DNA from: a virus | Strand: one strand, 5' to 3' | DNA: 64,000 nucleotides | Virus record (IMG/VR): IMGVR_UViG_3300024264_000011 | Coordinates: 43,376-107,375 of that record | Shown here: one piece after another, positions 37,301-43,241 of the stretch | Position numbering within the stretch: the stretch's first letter is position 1 | Layout of the letters: every line of letters begins with the position of its first letter | The notes under the pieces: generated by a model | What the model was told of the DNA's origin: nothing | Seen by the model: the letters and a program-made list of their open reading frames with translations, nothing else | The model's database searches: none | Made by a program: the position numbers and the translations under genes

Positions 37301-40081
37301 ACCATAAGTCAAGAATCTCTTGACTACAGTACCACCACCATTAAGATCTTCCGATTCTACTACTAGTTCTGGAATCTCTTCTTCTTTTGTTACACCAGGA
37401 ATTTCAAAGTATAACTTGAAGAATGAGTTGCCGGATGTACTAAATCTTGTTTTAGAACTTGCCCATGATGTCTCATCCTTCGTAGCAGTTTCACCTAAGT
37501 TAACTTCCCAAGTAGTATCAGTAGCAATAGGATAAAGTTCTGAATACTGCGACTCCTTACTAATACCTGCGGGAGGAATGAGAGCAGTGATTTTACCAAA
37601 TGCAGATGGTGGGTCAGCTTGGAACTTATGTCCTGCTGCCCTGAGCGAAATTTGACCGAAGTTGGAGTTAGAGTTGGTGATTGACATATCACCACCATTA
37701 ACTGCTAAGAATTGGTCTGCGTAACCAACTGCGAAAACAGAAACGACCTGAATAAATGCACTGTTGGATGCCTTGATGTGGAAGTGTCTCCAATCATGTC
37801 TATATTCAGCATCTGGGTCAGCATAAACTGGACCTCTCTGAGTCGTATTGTTTGGATCAACAGCAGGGTTGTTTACGACACTATCATTGTCTGCATTAGT
37901 TGCTGAACCACTGGTATAAACTTTACCAGTTTTGTTTCTTGGTTGCCAATATGCGTTAGGGTCTTTCTGAAGCGAGATACCCGTGAACTGTGCAACAACC
38001 ATCGACTTGAAGCTGTTTGCTTTAACCTTGCTTCCATCGGTATGCATACCGTTGAGACCAAGAACAGAACGTAGCGAACAGTTGAAGATATATGGTGAAC
38101 AAGAATTAACGGTATCGATTGTCTTCGTAGATGAAGAATCACCAACAATCTGGAATTCTTCTGTACGAACTACTCTGTTGTTACCACCGTCAATTGTTGT
38201 ATCCCATGCGTCAATTCTCTTATAGTATCTCTCTAGTTCACCGTCAGTTGTTCTCTGGTCAGCATATGTGAAGGAAACAACTCTGTGGTGAGAATGTGCA
38301 TTAGGTAGGTTACCATTTACATCTGGTGTTAGTGACCATGTTCCAGAATACTCAGTAAATGTTGGAATACCACTTCCATCATACTGAACCTTGACTGTTG
38401 GAGTGCTCTTAGCATCCTTAAAGGTCATCTGCCAGAAATAACAACCACCAGTTACCTTAAAGATTGCAGTCTGGTGTGCAACTGGTACAGTCTTCTTAAT
38501 TAGATCGTTATATGTATCTGGGTTACCAACGATGGTTGTCATCGCTAGAGTTAAAGTATTGACTGCATCCCTAGCTTCAGCACACTCATTTGCAGCTGTC
38601 TCATTACCATTATAATCTACATTATTATTAATGTCTGGTCTCCATACAGTCTTATTGTAGGTAGTACTACCAGCAGTGATTGATGTTAATTCATTATAGT
38701 ATGATCCAAGAGATGTATCACCATGAGTAGATGTACCATTACCATTATTATTCCACTGACTTTGGATATCATAGTCTAAAGCTGCCTTCATGATATCGCG
38801 TGCTTTATTATAAGCAGCAATAGCAGCAGTTCTTTCGGTAGAATTATTATTACCTAGATTAATAGTGGTTGAACCATTGGTGTAATATTCACCAGCAATA
38901 AATGTATTTGCGTTACCACCTTCTCTCAAGTCACGAATAACTGAATCGATGAAGTAACCGATATCTCTCCTACATTTTTCATTAATATCAGATTCGGATG
39001 GATATGTATTCTTGATATGTAACCAAGCTTGTTCTTGAATATATCCACGACATTTTTCAATAATAGTAGCAGCGTCATAATTGACTGAGCTTACCTGATA
39101 AGAATCACCATCAATTGCACCACCATCAAGGTTTGGTGTTGGAACGAACTTAGGACGAATAACAGTCTTTCTGAGGTCATAACCTACAACAGAAGTACCT
39201 CTTGGAACGATGACACCACCGTTTCTTGGGTTGAATCTGTAAAGGTTTGCTTCAAATGAAGTTTGTTCGTGAAGAATACCACCAGTGGTTGCTGATACAA
39301 ATGTATGAGATGCTCTCTCTGCAGGATTGGCGGTCTCACCAACGTCAACAGTAAATGTGTTGGTTGTTATGTTAGAAACACTTAACCAAGTATCGTAAGC
39401 TGGGTCTGTTACGCGAGGATACGAGTGTTGGGTAGCATCACTATCTAGAGCGCATGTAAATGTTAAAGATCCAACTGTCAATTTAACACGATCACCATTC
39501 GAGAAACCATGATTAGGAACGGTAATTACGGAAAGACCTGTAGCCGGGTCGTAAGTAGCAGTTGTAGCAGTATATGTACCATCGGTTACTGGTGATGTGA
39601 CAACATCATAACCTGGTCTATTATCAATGGTGTAATCACCAGGCATAACCATAATGGTATATGCTTCAAATCTATCATCAGCACCCGAAACATAACTCTT
39701 TCTCGATGCTTCGATAAGTGCTCTTTCAATAGTTTTGAAAGGCTGGTTTAGATTACCACCATCATTTGACGACGAGTCTGATGCGTTCTTATCAGACTGG
39801 TTAACATACATGATAACGTTGATTGCGTTATCAAAGTCTGGGTTAGTACCACCAAGAATAGTACCATTACCAGAAATAATCTGACCGTCTCCTTTAATTC
39901 TGAGACGTTCTACGCCAGATGTTGAAAAAGCGATCTCATTCGTCGCTGGTTGGTACATACCTGTACCATCATCGCTAGAGTTATCAAAAGATAACGCTGG
40001 ATTAGTGGGTGTATTATCACTATCAAACTTAATTACAATACCAGGTGCTATACCACCTGACGTAACTCTTGTTAGAGCCAT
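25379..40081 (-). CDS. Giant virion structural protein (4900 residues)
   Basis: A single open frame of 4900 codons, about 23% of the window. The N-terminal about 60 residues resemble fibre attachment modules (MALTRVTSGGIAPGIVIKFD). A beta-helix-like region follows (IMVMPGDYTIDNR). The YDPATGLSVI module lies near residues 170-273. Near the second quarter is a block RPSILRASSHTWEYIGIGPG shared with the 1945-residue protein. Copies of 'GTG(F/Y)xVxDxxxx' beta repeats occur (GTGFAVDDTVTI, GTGYEVNDYILV). No protease, transmembrane or S74 region is evident. It is expressed from late promoters at 40116 and possibly 40149. It is probably a large fibre or baseplate-associated structure in host recognition; the exact role is unknown. 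Confidence 0.82.
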   Translation of the reverse strand: MALTRVTSGGIAPGIVIKFDSDNTPTNPALSFDNSSDDGTGMYQPATNEIAFSTSGVERLRIKGDGQIISGNGTILGGTNPDFDNAINVIMYVNQSDKNASDSSSNDGGNLNQPFKTIERALIEASRKSYVSGADDRFEAYTIMVMPGDYTIDNRPGYDVVTSPVTDGTYTATTATYDPATGLSVITVPNHGFSNGDRVKLTVGSLTFTCALDSDATQHSYPRVTDPAYDTWLSVSNITTNTFTVDVGETANPAERASHTFVSATTGGILHEQTSFEANLYRFNPRNGGVIVPRGTSVVGYDLRKTVIRPKFVPTPNLDGGAIDGDSYQVSSVNYDAATIIEKCRGYIQEQAWLHIKNTYPSESDINEKCRRDIGYFIDSVIRDLREGGNANTFIAGEYYTNGSTTINLGNNNSTERTAAIAAYNKARDIMKAALDYDIQSQWNNNGNGTSTHGDTSLGSYYNELTSITAGSTTYNKTVWRPDINNNVDYNGNETAANECAEARDAVNTLTLAMTTIVGNPDTYNDLIKKTVPVAHQTAIFKVTGGCYFWQMTFKDAKSTPTVKVQYDGSGIPTFTEYSGTWSLTPDVNGNLPNAHSHHRVVSFTYADQRTTDGELERYYKRIDAWDTTIDGGNNRVVRTEEFQIVGDSSSTKTIDTVNSCSPYIFNCSLRSVLGLNGMHTDGSKVKANSFKSMVVAQFTGISLQKDPNAYWQPRNKTGKVYTSGSATNADNDSVVNNPAVDPNNTTQRGPVYADPDAEYRHDWRHFHIKASNSAFIQVVSVFAVGYADQFLAVNGGDMSITNSNSNFGQISLRAAGHKFQADPPSAFGKITALIPPAGISKESQYSELYPIATDTTWEVNLGETATKDETSWASSKTRFSTSGNSFFKLYFEIPGVTKEEEIPELVVESEDLNGGGTVVKRFLTYGSGNNYNLFREYYDTSGVLSANDCVIVNQVDGEGGGLSTYEATVSIATSTNDSETKNHERVGYKWDRVRQKVYVELDSTKSNTRTYVSEFIFADIVETTFVTETITNDDGSTSVVSTTKDINVLEYWEGFPGSVTTAKLLDQRASTPNDLLWRVKYIIPKNYVNTDGEKITPKPPEKRFIIQGTSPQNDKDGVPYTNYRFTIWDVQEVQTWQAGVRDGEYYLTILRADIDKFIDGSDGTGYENTPHVLQREDNNDIIIADRLSELSFDDRNYRVSSNVNYLYPSTNEEGNIGNPRVLWNPPQTDSRVIVEQMPGDTSSNANYFGFRPKDVSVPNKKYHKSNDNSTPFHEVPALTSLTAEACHRLVKALDLCYIKSTAGTEVNVKVAPVASWDDRASDTSNYSTVSTSFNVYGTATSSQSYRIGQGTSTITDQNSVDANKYGFALSDEERKIPVCSATTSTISGTHDAVTGNTPGNHPQSIAPVVPLLRPSILRASSHTWEYIGIGPGNYSTGFPNLQTRVLKAYEQFIAQGYENAGGFVASSGTNSAGDFYIGNQVIQAGGQSTTTLNVPKVRKSSESNAVDVSDLENRIANNVINVIASPNKSSAQQNLLKGLSNFFTTARLTVTDRANIQTLYVTDRMFIANNSILNGEKFPEGGPEGYGFTKGARPEKTGYIATDTNDRLYVSPKFLDAWRIKKKILSATNINLDNNRVYIEPLSRTFTSAKKNDESLTTALAEPITLTGSINGTGAISSVTLSGQNSGSSLDDVIKVGMRVAQTNRNKDKIKEEAVVTSVTSTTIQLAYVNSDTTASFASGSSIDMFAVDQLELVDTSGMPPFGRIDVEQTLDHVTSKDYIEISNVKYYLNPVINISLQYDEVDYTTNTVSVSTSQNFAAYENYVNSVLPEATQYDLHTIIKNYPSVVQVIEDSEELLDPKYLYGALVNGGTTGVSASVSSTVVGEGGTETDGSGNNGVLVNIATNFHAKLPSRGAVTFRKVDGGQTKYSTFVYVKRTSPGISLLRKVTTQSNNDTGISYTSSDGSEIYFSGSVTYSSYGDKWTVENAFIPDVEEISEDVDIESATLYELPTKPVPFTGRIDDTYTEGIVPNPVTSKALGANLQTKRTVKTFQPFENLKQVADFAQDAGFTQNDIVEVMMKPGYYRLYSDSDSEYGSQITFPCQLKINGSGSKKTTEQYSKELANEPAGRIGGYSNKTVKSGDSVSFYRSPKFSNSWGGRTDLLYINSVGDRLESTGGINIENVHFLGLNESITRNEILDNAYSTDSYTVSARRRVRKAWYVKESKDFDNSTSATGGVSGGMSFQTKYTGTNSTGQGSFEYFINSGEITEDDRDEKSPTVDTTTKKSPNARYIKFKFERSKFSTNEARFNQLTEYVIPGTTLYYFPNQSGQTQDASTKRTRVLDVKKNTSTANSVTTIDSIEVICAVFEPSNTTRTRGDADIDLSDIGMLDAGISSPNSLTSGIQIIFVNRNGDEFCTLTYNWCKQKRNQIVPKSMSTSGEGFDDSEYDIPVVFGIVAGYKSDTINLVIDTNPSKDSGGIRSFSRSGAANGSSSETSFTLTSSSTGVSTSGSGSGATFKVDIAAGNGGFYRYDVTVEELNAGTGFAVDDTVTILGTALGGTSPTNDLTLTVGSLYPAKKQYPATNLFTFYPSISVYLTNSGGTHLGEEYSVTIPGFANGYRRLYGRQDTRYVLFEVKASEMGALGDNDGVNGSVKGQFSGFGYQDINFNENSPNITVGDVTFTPKDRRRTTFASDQQFEAIAKYNLQQAGTGYRQSGSGLTTIGRRVTCNYAKNYKVNRKKFPTSTPPTVGNLGATLIKVSGVPGTSNTVKLVNCTIGAMSDANDRSNTYGGGYHGGLIAIDNGTVSLQGVRFRGNLSLDWSGLLTDNDARLSSENRFTYGHSVDLVETAGIINISKLGNSAYKELNVSKEDINYKYYTMFRDENNLYIEPNQLPTGEIVDYDSRTFPISTVNAIPKFNSTGQWNDTVDIYERFLTDKISTLASPSGDFSGRRLRFNNSSGLVIRASDFGRDEGGHTDGVRDLEPKTITFELPYNNTANKGKAEEVAKNIIPNFTEIIRNGNKDSVLGTVTSFEFYKKTDQNIAIFEIGYSGNVQYEGEDDMRGMDDGGTPTGDFDDFELQFLTKYIPSQRFNYVSTLTTRYIKRSNADASGHSKYELGFDEAQNQSIFANSKDFAIQKLGTGVSVSEEASGAVNIINFRKADTTGNNNDNDVRVILQTNIDNEVASCSIVSLGINNAQDDVLYYNGTTFTSVNESTFNGFKITMLETTSTRTSDTDTNYDMFAPGEVVNNVENASFLVNNFRETNLTSIKGELQRIKSIISPGSYIEYGGQYYKVAYSLPGRPYLGIHQYANPINAEDIRTSLVVRLEETSYEINYTKKRGDEVITRFYLYEDDNILRYWPTAGRAEIGELELCSFIKTYIDDNQGYKITLNRSNIDFWPSYIHDWDGLEIATAFEAGLDPANPTEAVPGVATGTVKSTPIKLADPVDTTSCTYKRVKSIGYINLDEEYLSKEGIKTQQRAFIDIYSSDDNLNQDLEKYEVGQIVSLPWRNLGVGSNNRGYDTGSGYTDKYHYTPSNIKVTVTTAEGDPGLSGSTNRLGDARISAYVTTDQPAYADIKDSTDKNDGHARLSNNLTSLHHIVQSSNTWSTGKTTHNIYDKIDPLTLIRGLTSFSTILGKPHADNNASSSSDNNAALVSGKTRQFTIAQDGDQDIGKGLVPGISILNVTGATAYWEENTTITSVTRSGSSAGSYTYAILANKEPLTALPANFPVAFDNRRYLEFELFNPLLGNLAVGDEFQIVPQFNTEGHAWRRHNEIFQSRISDIQKLTNTENGDAGAVIRLHLSDPFDYGSSGDNGKMDLNTYYATRYGTEQTNFITSAESRYFGFISINHGGWTFPRSGASYLPSNMARIFVDGGNGNSNKITLPNFSGRILAGDSFAYTYEASKVVQQISRDSYRDINKGRFYLRGISVEEGDTLSGLDISSINNIGVYDRFKNNGTYNVFHVRYENTKGEETDNYAFGNSNANSFWNGATFSEDQPTTKYRYSTSTIVDINSLTDNSNGFFVDIGGGTTNGDAGDYSSITGDATAIETALNQDFNNDTMGVYDVNGATQQSADPWRNSLVRSNSKAGVGCNIGFRVINNTVEQATILAAGTGYEVNDYILVEGAVFSYDNPRYPKDVYFYVSDVDSNGGVLSFEPRLALESDSYNSPNGSGSVLYARYDSTVAKFLIQREDSGTLTDLTSSDPHPFRSSDDTTTTAGSDGIYIPDNSIFIDTTSGSVVYLAAQVPTLEGELIDFNFNYQGGFTNGMKLIFAKPKPSLKRVTGTVVTVGTPGTDGYSEITLDSPDNILFKEYPDTTDWVSVSDIQISHTSDLFAKDGAVCKRIFHSEKGGTMEFNDYNIWNDWYRQGSQNKGYGIYGSHGWVGNWGRLSDGSRPIGFTSLGSLVVNWGRQRANSIWKTAQPVRPIWTHRGVTTDVNYNGAAFTPAQRYFYTNGTNSFFSSSFLNYLPEDNQVFDRVAYGNPINHITSTSDAIRMSLSTSKKFLREDWWSGRYYDGGFGSVTYQPHQWASTFDAIAESRITIPNRVSYQLQDLSFRKGDNGGNINWGSGRKTRLSEQITADYIQHYSAGPLNSAATNAADIFVDTGIRVRLSDRSSTDKHHKQTLVNKNASNTVTGNLRKGKLYNAGDVVPAGIYSVEAADNSNYASYARGSSITVTGFTITAGSTLVLRAYTTQIARGDQIYLRKPSSPTAGLAGYIYVGQVRYVGGGGGENDTNEIILSENLPTAIDSQTMTTSTDYELYYYRPQGLKTHDYEFDKYAPDGSSDGLSSKVGESVVSAGMAGSHNYNMSVIINKRNYNTSPTNNTLNTVKAVGNYWWYWGSSAAHKSIRVTAGDLSGLNWSQMNIMITRFNPKVHLEQAVTITSNPSTIRVNNVYI

Positions 40082-40115
40082 ATTTTACTCCGAGTGCTGG
40101 AACTTTACCTGGTTT

Positions 40116-40123
40116 TATTTATA
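40116..40123 (-). promoter_or_regulatory. T4-type late promoter for the 4900-residue gene
   Basis: The minus strand reads TATAAATA 35 bases upstream of the ATG at 40081. A GGAG sequence lies close to the start codon. Confidence 0.8.
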
Positions 40124-40136
40124 GACTTTTTTGCTT

Positions 40137-40162
40137 AAAAAACCCCTGTATTTATAGGGGTT
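40137..40162 (-). terminator. Terminator hairpin with a late-promoter motif in its loop
   Basis: The stem aacccc / ggggtt encloses a 10-base loop, tgtatttata. A T run follows on the minus strand. The loop and adjoining base read TATAAATA on the minus strand (40149-40156), a second late-promoter element. The hairpin could both stop early transcripts and carry a late start. Confidence 0.65.
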
Positions 40163-40204
40163 GATGGAGTGCATTTTTGAGAAAAATACGGATAAAAAAT
40201 CAAT

Positions 40205-40228
40205 AAAAAAGGAGGACTAAATCCTCCT
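40205..40228 (-). terminator. Rho-independent terminator
   Basis: The stem aggagga / tcctcct, loop ctaaa, is followed by six T on the minus strand. It ends the transcript of the gene at 40366-40551. A further weaker stem (aggcc / ggcct) followed by T lies at about 40265-40290. The rest of the gap 40082-40365 shows no coding frame. Confidence 0.85.
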
Positions 40229-40365
40229 CTGATCATATTAATGTATTTTTGTCAAAAAGGCCTAGAGTTAATTTTGGCCTGGAATTTTTTTCCCGAGTTT
40301 TTTGTAACTAAAGCCCGATTTTCATTGGGGTTTTCGAGAATTTATATGGTAGTTCCGCGATGAAA

Positions 40366-40551
40366 TTAGTAAGTATACTCTACCATGTCTTCGGTCAAAG
40401 TTTCGTTAATAAAGTTACACATCCTAGTAAATTCGTTACCAGTATTGTTTGGAATCTCTACTTCTTCTCCATCATACCCGATTAAAGTAACATTTCTCGT
40501 TAGGACATTTACTTTTACTTTGTGTAACAAAGAGTCTTGACGAACTTCCAT
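40366..40551 (-). CDS. Small hypothetical protein
   Basis: A 61-residue product starting MEVRQDSLLHKVKVNVLTRN. It has two probable beta hairpins (VTLIGYDGEEVEIP) and a C-terminal helix. AAAGGAAAA is the ribosome binding site. It has its own strong sigma70-type promoter and a double terminator, so it is an isolated early or middle unit inside the late cluster. Function is unknown. Confidence 0.78.
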   Translation of the reverse strand: MEVRQDSLLHKVKVNVLTRNVTLIGYDGEEVEIPNNTGNEFTRMCNFINETLTEDMVEYTY

Positions 40552-40574
40552 AAGATTTTCCTTTTAGTAGTAAT

Positions 40575-40603
40575 AGTATACCATATGAAAAGGTTAAAGT
40601 CAA
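40575..40603 (-). promoter_or_regulatory. Sigma70-type promoter overlapping the gp5 stop codon
   Basis: TTGACT (40598-40603) and TATACT (40575-40580) on the minus strand are 17 bases apart. The TGA stop of gp5 lies inside the -35 hexamer. It drives the 61-residue gene at 40366-40551. Confidence 0.85.
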
Positions 40604-43026
40604 CCAATAGAAATAATTGGCGCTTTGACAACAAAAGGTGATAGACTAGTCTCTGCAAATAGACCTTGTGCATTATCAAATAACAATCCAGTAGTTGATT
40701 TGAAAGCAGCTCCAATAGTTATATCTAATGAAGCAGATGCTTTTGCAAATTGAGTTATACCTAATGTATTCTCAGAATCAACACCGAGTTTGTTTTCACT
40801 CCAAACACCCATACCAACCTGTTGATGAGCACCACCCCACCATTCAGTTTCTGATCCAGTTTGGAAATAATTTGAAATTCCAATACCAGTATCAAATTTA
40901 GTTCCTAGTCTAGATAATATTTCATTACCAATAGTCATCTCCATCATGTTACCAGCAGTGTATCTATTGTAAAAAGTTGATGTGATATTAAACGATCCCA
41001 ATGCAAAGTGATTTTGTTCGGTACAGAATGTAGTTGCAATTGGAGAATGCAATTCGTATTGACCAGATGCAGACAAACCAATCTTAGAAGCAACAATTGC
41101 TAAACCATTGTTAGCTTCCAACTTAGAATCATTCTTGAAATATGTAGCATGTTCTCCCATGAAAGTAACTTTACTTTCTTGGTTAGCAGTTATATTATAC
41201 ATTCCGAGAACTTCTAAGTGATAGTCTCTACCAACTTTTAGATGGTAGTCACCATCAACAATCATTTTTACATTACCATGAACAATGACTTCTTGATCTT
41301 TAATAGTAACTTCTGTTTTCTTTGCCGCATTAGTTACTTTTACGTCACCATTATCATAAACATGAATACCAGATTTACTTGGACCATGTTCAATAACCAA
41401 TCTAGTATTATATGGTGTGTCATCCATAGCAACCATTGTGCCGGACTCAGAAAATGTTCCAATAATTTTTGAGTATTGTGGATTCCATTTTCCTTTCACG
41501 CCATCCATCCCTATTCCACTAATTCCTTGTCCGCAGTCAACAACTGCTGCAATAGAACATCCAGAAAAAGAAATGTCAAATGGATCTCTAGTATCTCTAT
41601 TACATCCTATTCCCAATAGAGAGAAAATAAAATCTAGTATACTAGTAATACCTAGTTGTGATATATCCGACAAATATGACATATCACCAATCGCACTGAT
41701 AGATGAGATGAGATCATTAACTGTGCTAAAAATATCATTAACAATATCAACCAAACTAAAAATAGCATCAAAAATAGCATCAAAAATACACTGGATCTGA
41801 TCAATTGCATCCATGATTGTATCAATCACAGACTGGATTGCATCTTCAATCGCACCAAAGATCATTTCAACAAGAGATTCATCCATAATACATGCAATCT
41901 CTCTCAAGATAAACATGATTATATCAGTTATTGTTTTCCCCATCATCGGAAAAGGAAAAATTGCTGCGACACCTATAGCGTTTAGAATCTTTGTAATTTG
42001 TCCCATCACAAAAGATTTTACCTGGTTGATTAACCACCAAATAGAATCTTTAATAAATTCAAGTTGTTTATCTATAAATCCTTTAATATCAACTAGAGAG
42101 TCTGTAAACGTTCCAATTACGTCTCCTTTCTTCGCAGTTTTTCCCTCTTGTTTTTCTCCAACATATTCACTTTTTAAAATTAATTTAACCTCATCACCCT
42201 TCTCATGATCTTCTGGTGTAGTAGCGTCAAAACCTCTCTTAGCTAGAACTAATTTTTTCTCCGCCTTATTTCCATAACCAATTAATTCTCCATTGATTTC
42301 TACAATACCTCTCTGTGGAAAATCTGTAGAGTCTTCAATTGGTATGGTTTGCTCTTCTTTATCTAGATCTAATGTTAGTTTTGATTTTGTATTCTTCTTG
42401 ATTCTTCTGACATGACTAGCAGTAGATACAATGTTAGTTACTGCATATGAAACATTAGAATCAAATGTTTTTTGTCCACCGCTTTTTCCATTTGCTATAG
42501 GAATTTCGTTCACAACTCCAGATGGATTAGCAGCAGAGTGATCTGCTGCTGCAGCAGATACAGATGTCGAAGTTGCATCACGACTTGCTAGTGATTCTGC
42601 ACTTTGACCAGTGTCTGTTGCATCATTACCACTGACAGTATTATTAAATCCTCTAGGATAATCTCTAGCTGCTTGTGAATCTTTTTTAAATATTGGTTTG
42701 ATTTTACTCAATAGAGAACCAATAACAACTGGTTGCTGACAATCTGGATAATCTAAAAAGAATCCGATTACAAAACTACCAGGTTTTAATTGATTACCCC
42801 CAGATCCAACACCATTTGCTCCAGCAGAATCTGTTGGTGACATTACCATTGCCCATGGTAACTTAGAAGGCTTTTCTCCTGGTTTATGATAACCAAGAAT
42901 ATTTACCTTCACCCTATTCAGTCTTGCATCAGGGTCATCAGCATTTTCTACTGTACCCAACCACCAAGAAAAATCACCATTACCGATGAAACTTGATGTT
43001 GGAAGTGTGGGGTTAATAGTTGACAT
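40600..43026 (-). CDS. gp5: Baseplate central spike protein, gp5-like, without a lysozyme domain
   Basis: An 808-residue gp5 homologue. The N-terminal OB-fold (about 12-110) is clear: FSWWLGTVENADDPDARLNR then PGSFVIGFFLDYPDCQQPVV. A small beta domain lies near 210-290. Residues about 300-460 are strongly hydrophobic and amphipathic helical, with repeats such as FDAIFDAIFSLVDIV. The C-terminal third is a beta-helix with the 'VIVHGNVKMIVDGDYHLKVG' repeat pattern of phage spikes. T4 gp5 has a lysozyme domain between OB and helix; none is visible here. Wall-hydrolase-like domains instead occur in the two following tail proteins. It assembles with gp27. Confidence 0.85.
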   Translation of the reverse strand: MSTINPTLPTSSFIGNGDFSWWLGTVENADDPDARLNRVKVNILGYHKPGEKPSKLPWAMVMSPTDSAGANGVGSGGNQLKPGSFVIGFFLDYPDCQQPVVIGSLLSKIKPIFKKDSQAARDYPRGFNNTVSGNDATDTGQSAESLASRDATSTSVSAAAADHSAANPSGVVNEIPIANGKSGGQKTFDSNVSYAVTNIVSTASHVRRIKKNTKSKLTLDLDKEEQTIPIEDSTDFPQRGIVEINGELIGYGNKAEKKLVLAKRGFDATTPEDHEKGDEVKLILKSEYVGEKQEGKTAKKGDVIGTFTDSLVDIKGFIDKQLEFIKDSIWWLINQVKSFVMGQITKILNAIGVAAIFPFPMMGKTITDIIMFILREIACIMDESLVEMIFGAIEDAIQSVIDTIMDAIDQIQCIFDAIFDAIFSLVDIVNDIFSTVNDLISSISAIGDMSYLSDISQLGITSILDFIFSLLGIGCNRDTRDPFDISFSGCSIAAVVDCGQGISGIGMDGVKGKWNPQYSKIIGTFSESGTMVAMDDTPYNTRLVIEHGPSKSGIHVYDNGDVKVTNAAKKTEVTIKDQEVIVHGNVKMIVDGDYHLKVGRDYHLEVLGMYNITANQESKVTFMGEHATYFKNDSKLEANNGLAIVASKIGLSASGQYELHSPIATTFCTEQNHFALGSFNITSTFYNRYTAGNMMEMTIGNEILSRLGTKFDTGIGISNYFQTGSETEWWGGAHQQVGMGVWSENKLGVDSENTLGITQFAKASASLDITIGAAFKSTTGLLFDNAQGLFAETSLSPFVVKAPIISIG

Positions 43027-43241
43027 TAGTCCTCATATATACGACATTCATCTGCTTCTGGGTTAGCATCACAATACATTTCAAACGTTGTTGGATCATG
43101 ATGATCATTTGGATTATGTTCATGATACTCTTCTAGATCATGAAGTTCTGATTCGATGTGTCTACGTCGTTGTGGTGAAATGTTTGGATCTTCAAGGATT
43201 TTTCTGTCCTTTTCGATATGGTCTTCGATAGATTTTTCCAT
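43026..43241 (-). CDS. Small conserved protein between gp27 and gp5
   Basis: A 71-residue acidic, His-rich protein starting MEKSIEDHIEKDRKILEDPN. Its N-terminal half is helical and contains 'RRRHIESELHDLEEY'. The C-terminus has two Cys (YCDANPEADECRIYED). It overlaps both neighbours by one base. Small proteins of this type occupy the same position in other cyanophages, so it is probably an assembly factor or minor hub component. Function is unknown. Confidence 0.8.
   Translation of the reverse strand: MEKSIEDHIEKDRKILEDPNISPQRRRHIESELHDLEEYHEHNPNDHHDPTTFEMYCDANPEADECRIYED

Noticed and set aside
13397-40081. CRISPR array or tandem mobile repeats in the repeat-rich fibre region
   Set aside because: Repeats are in-frame protein modules of 80-100 residues, not short direct repeats with unique spacers.
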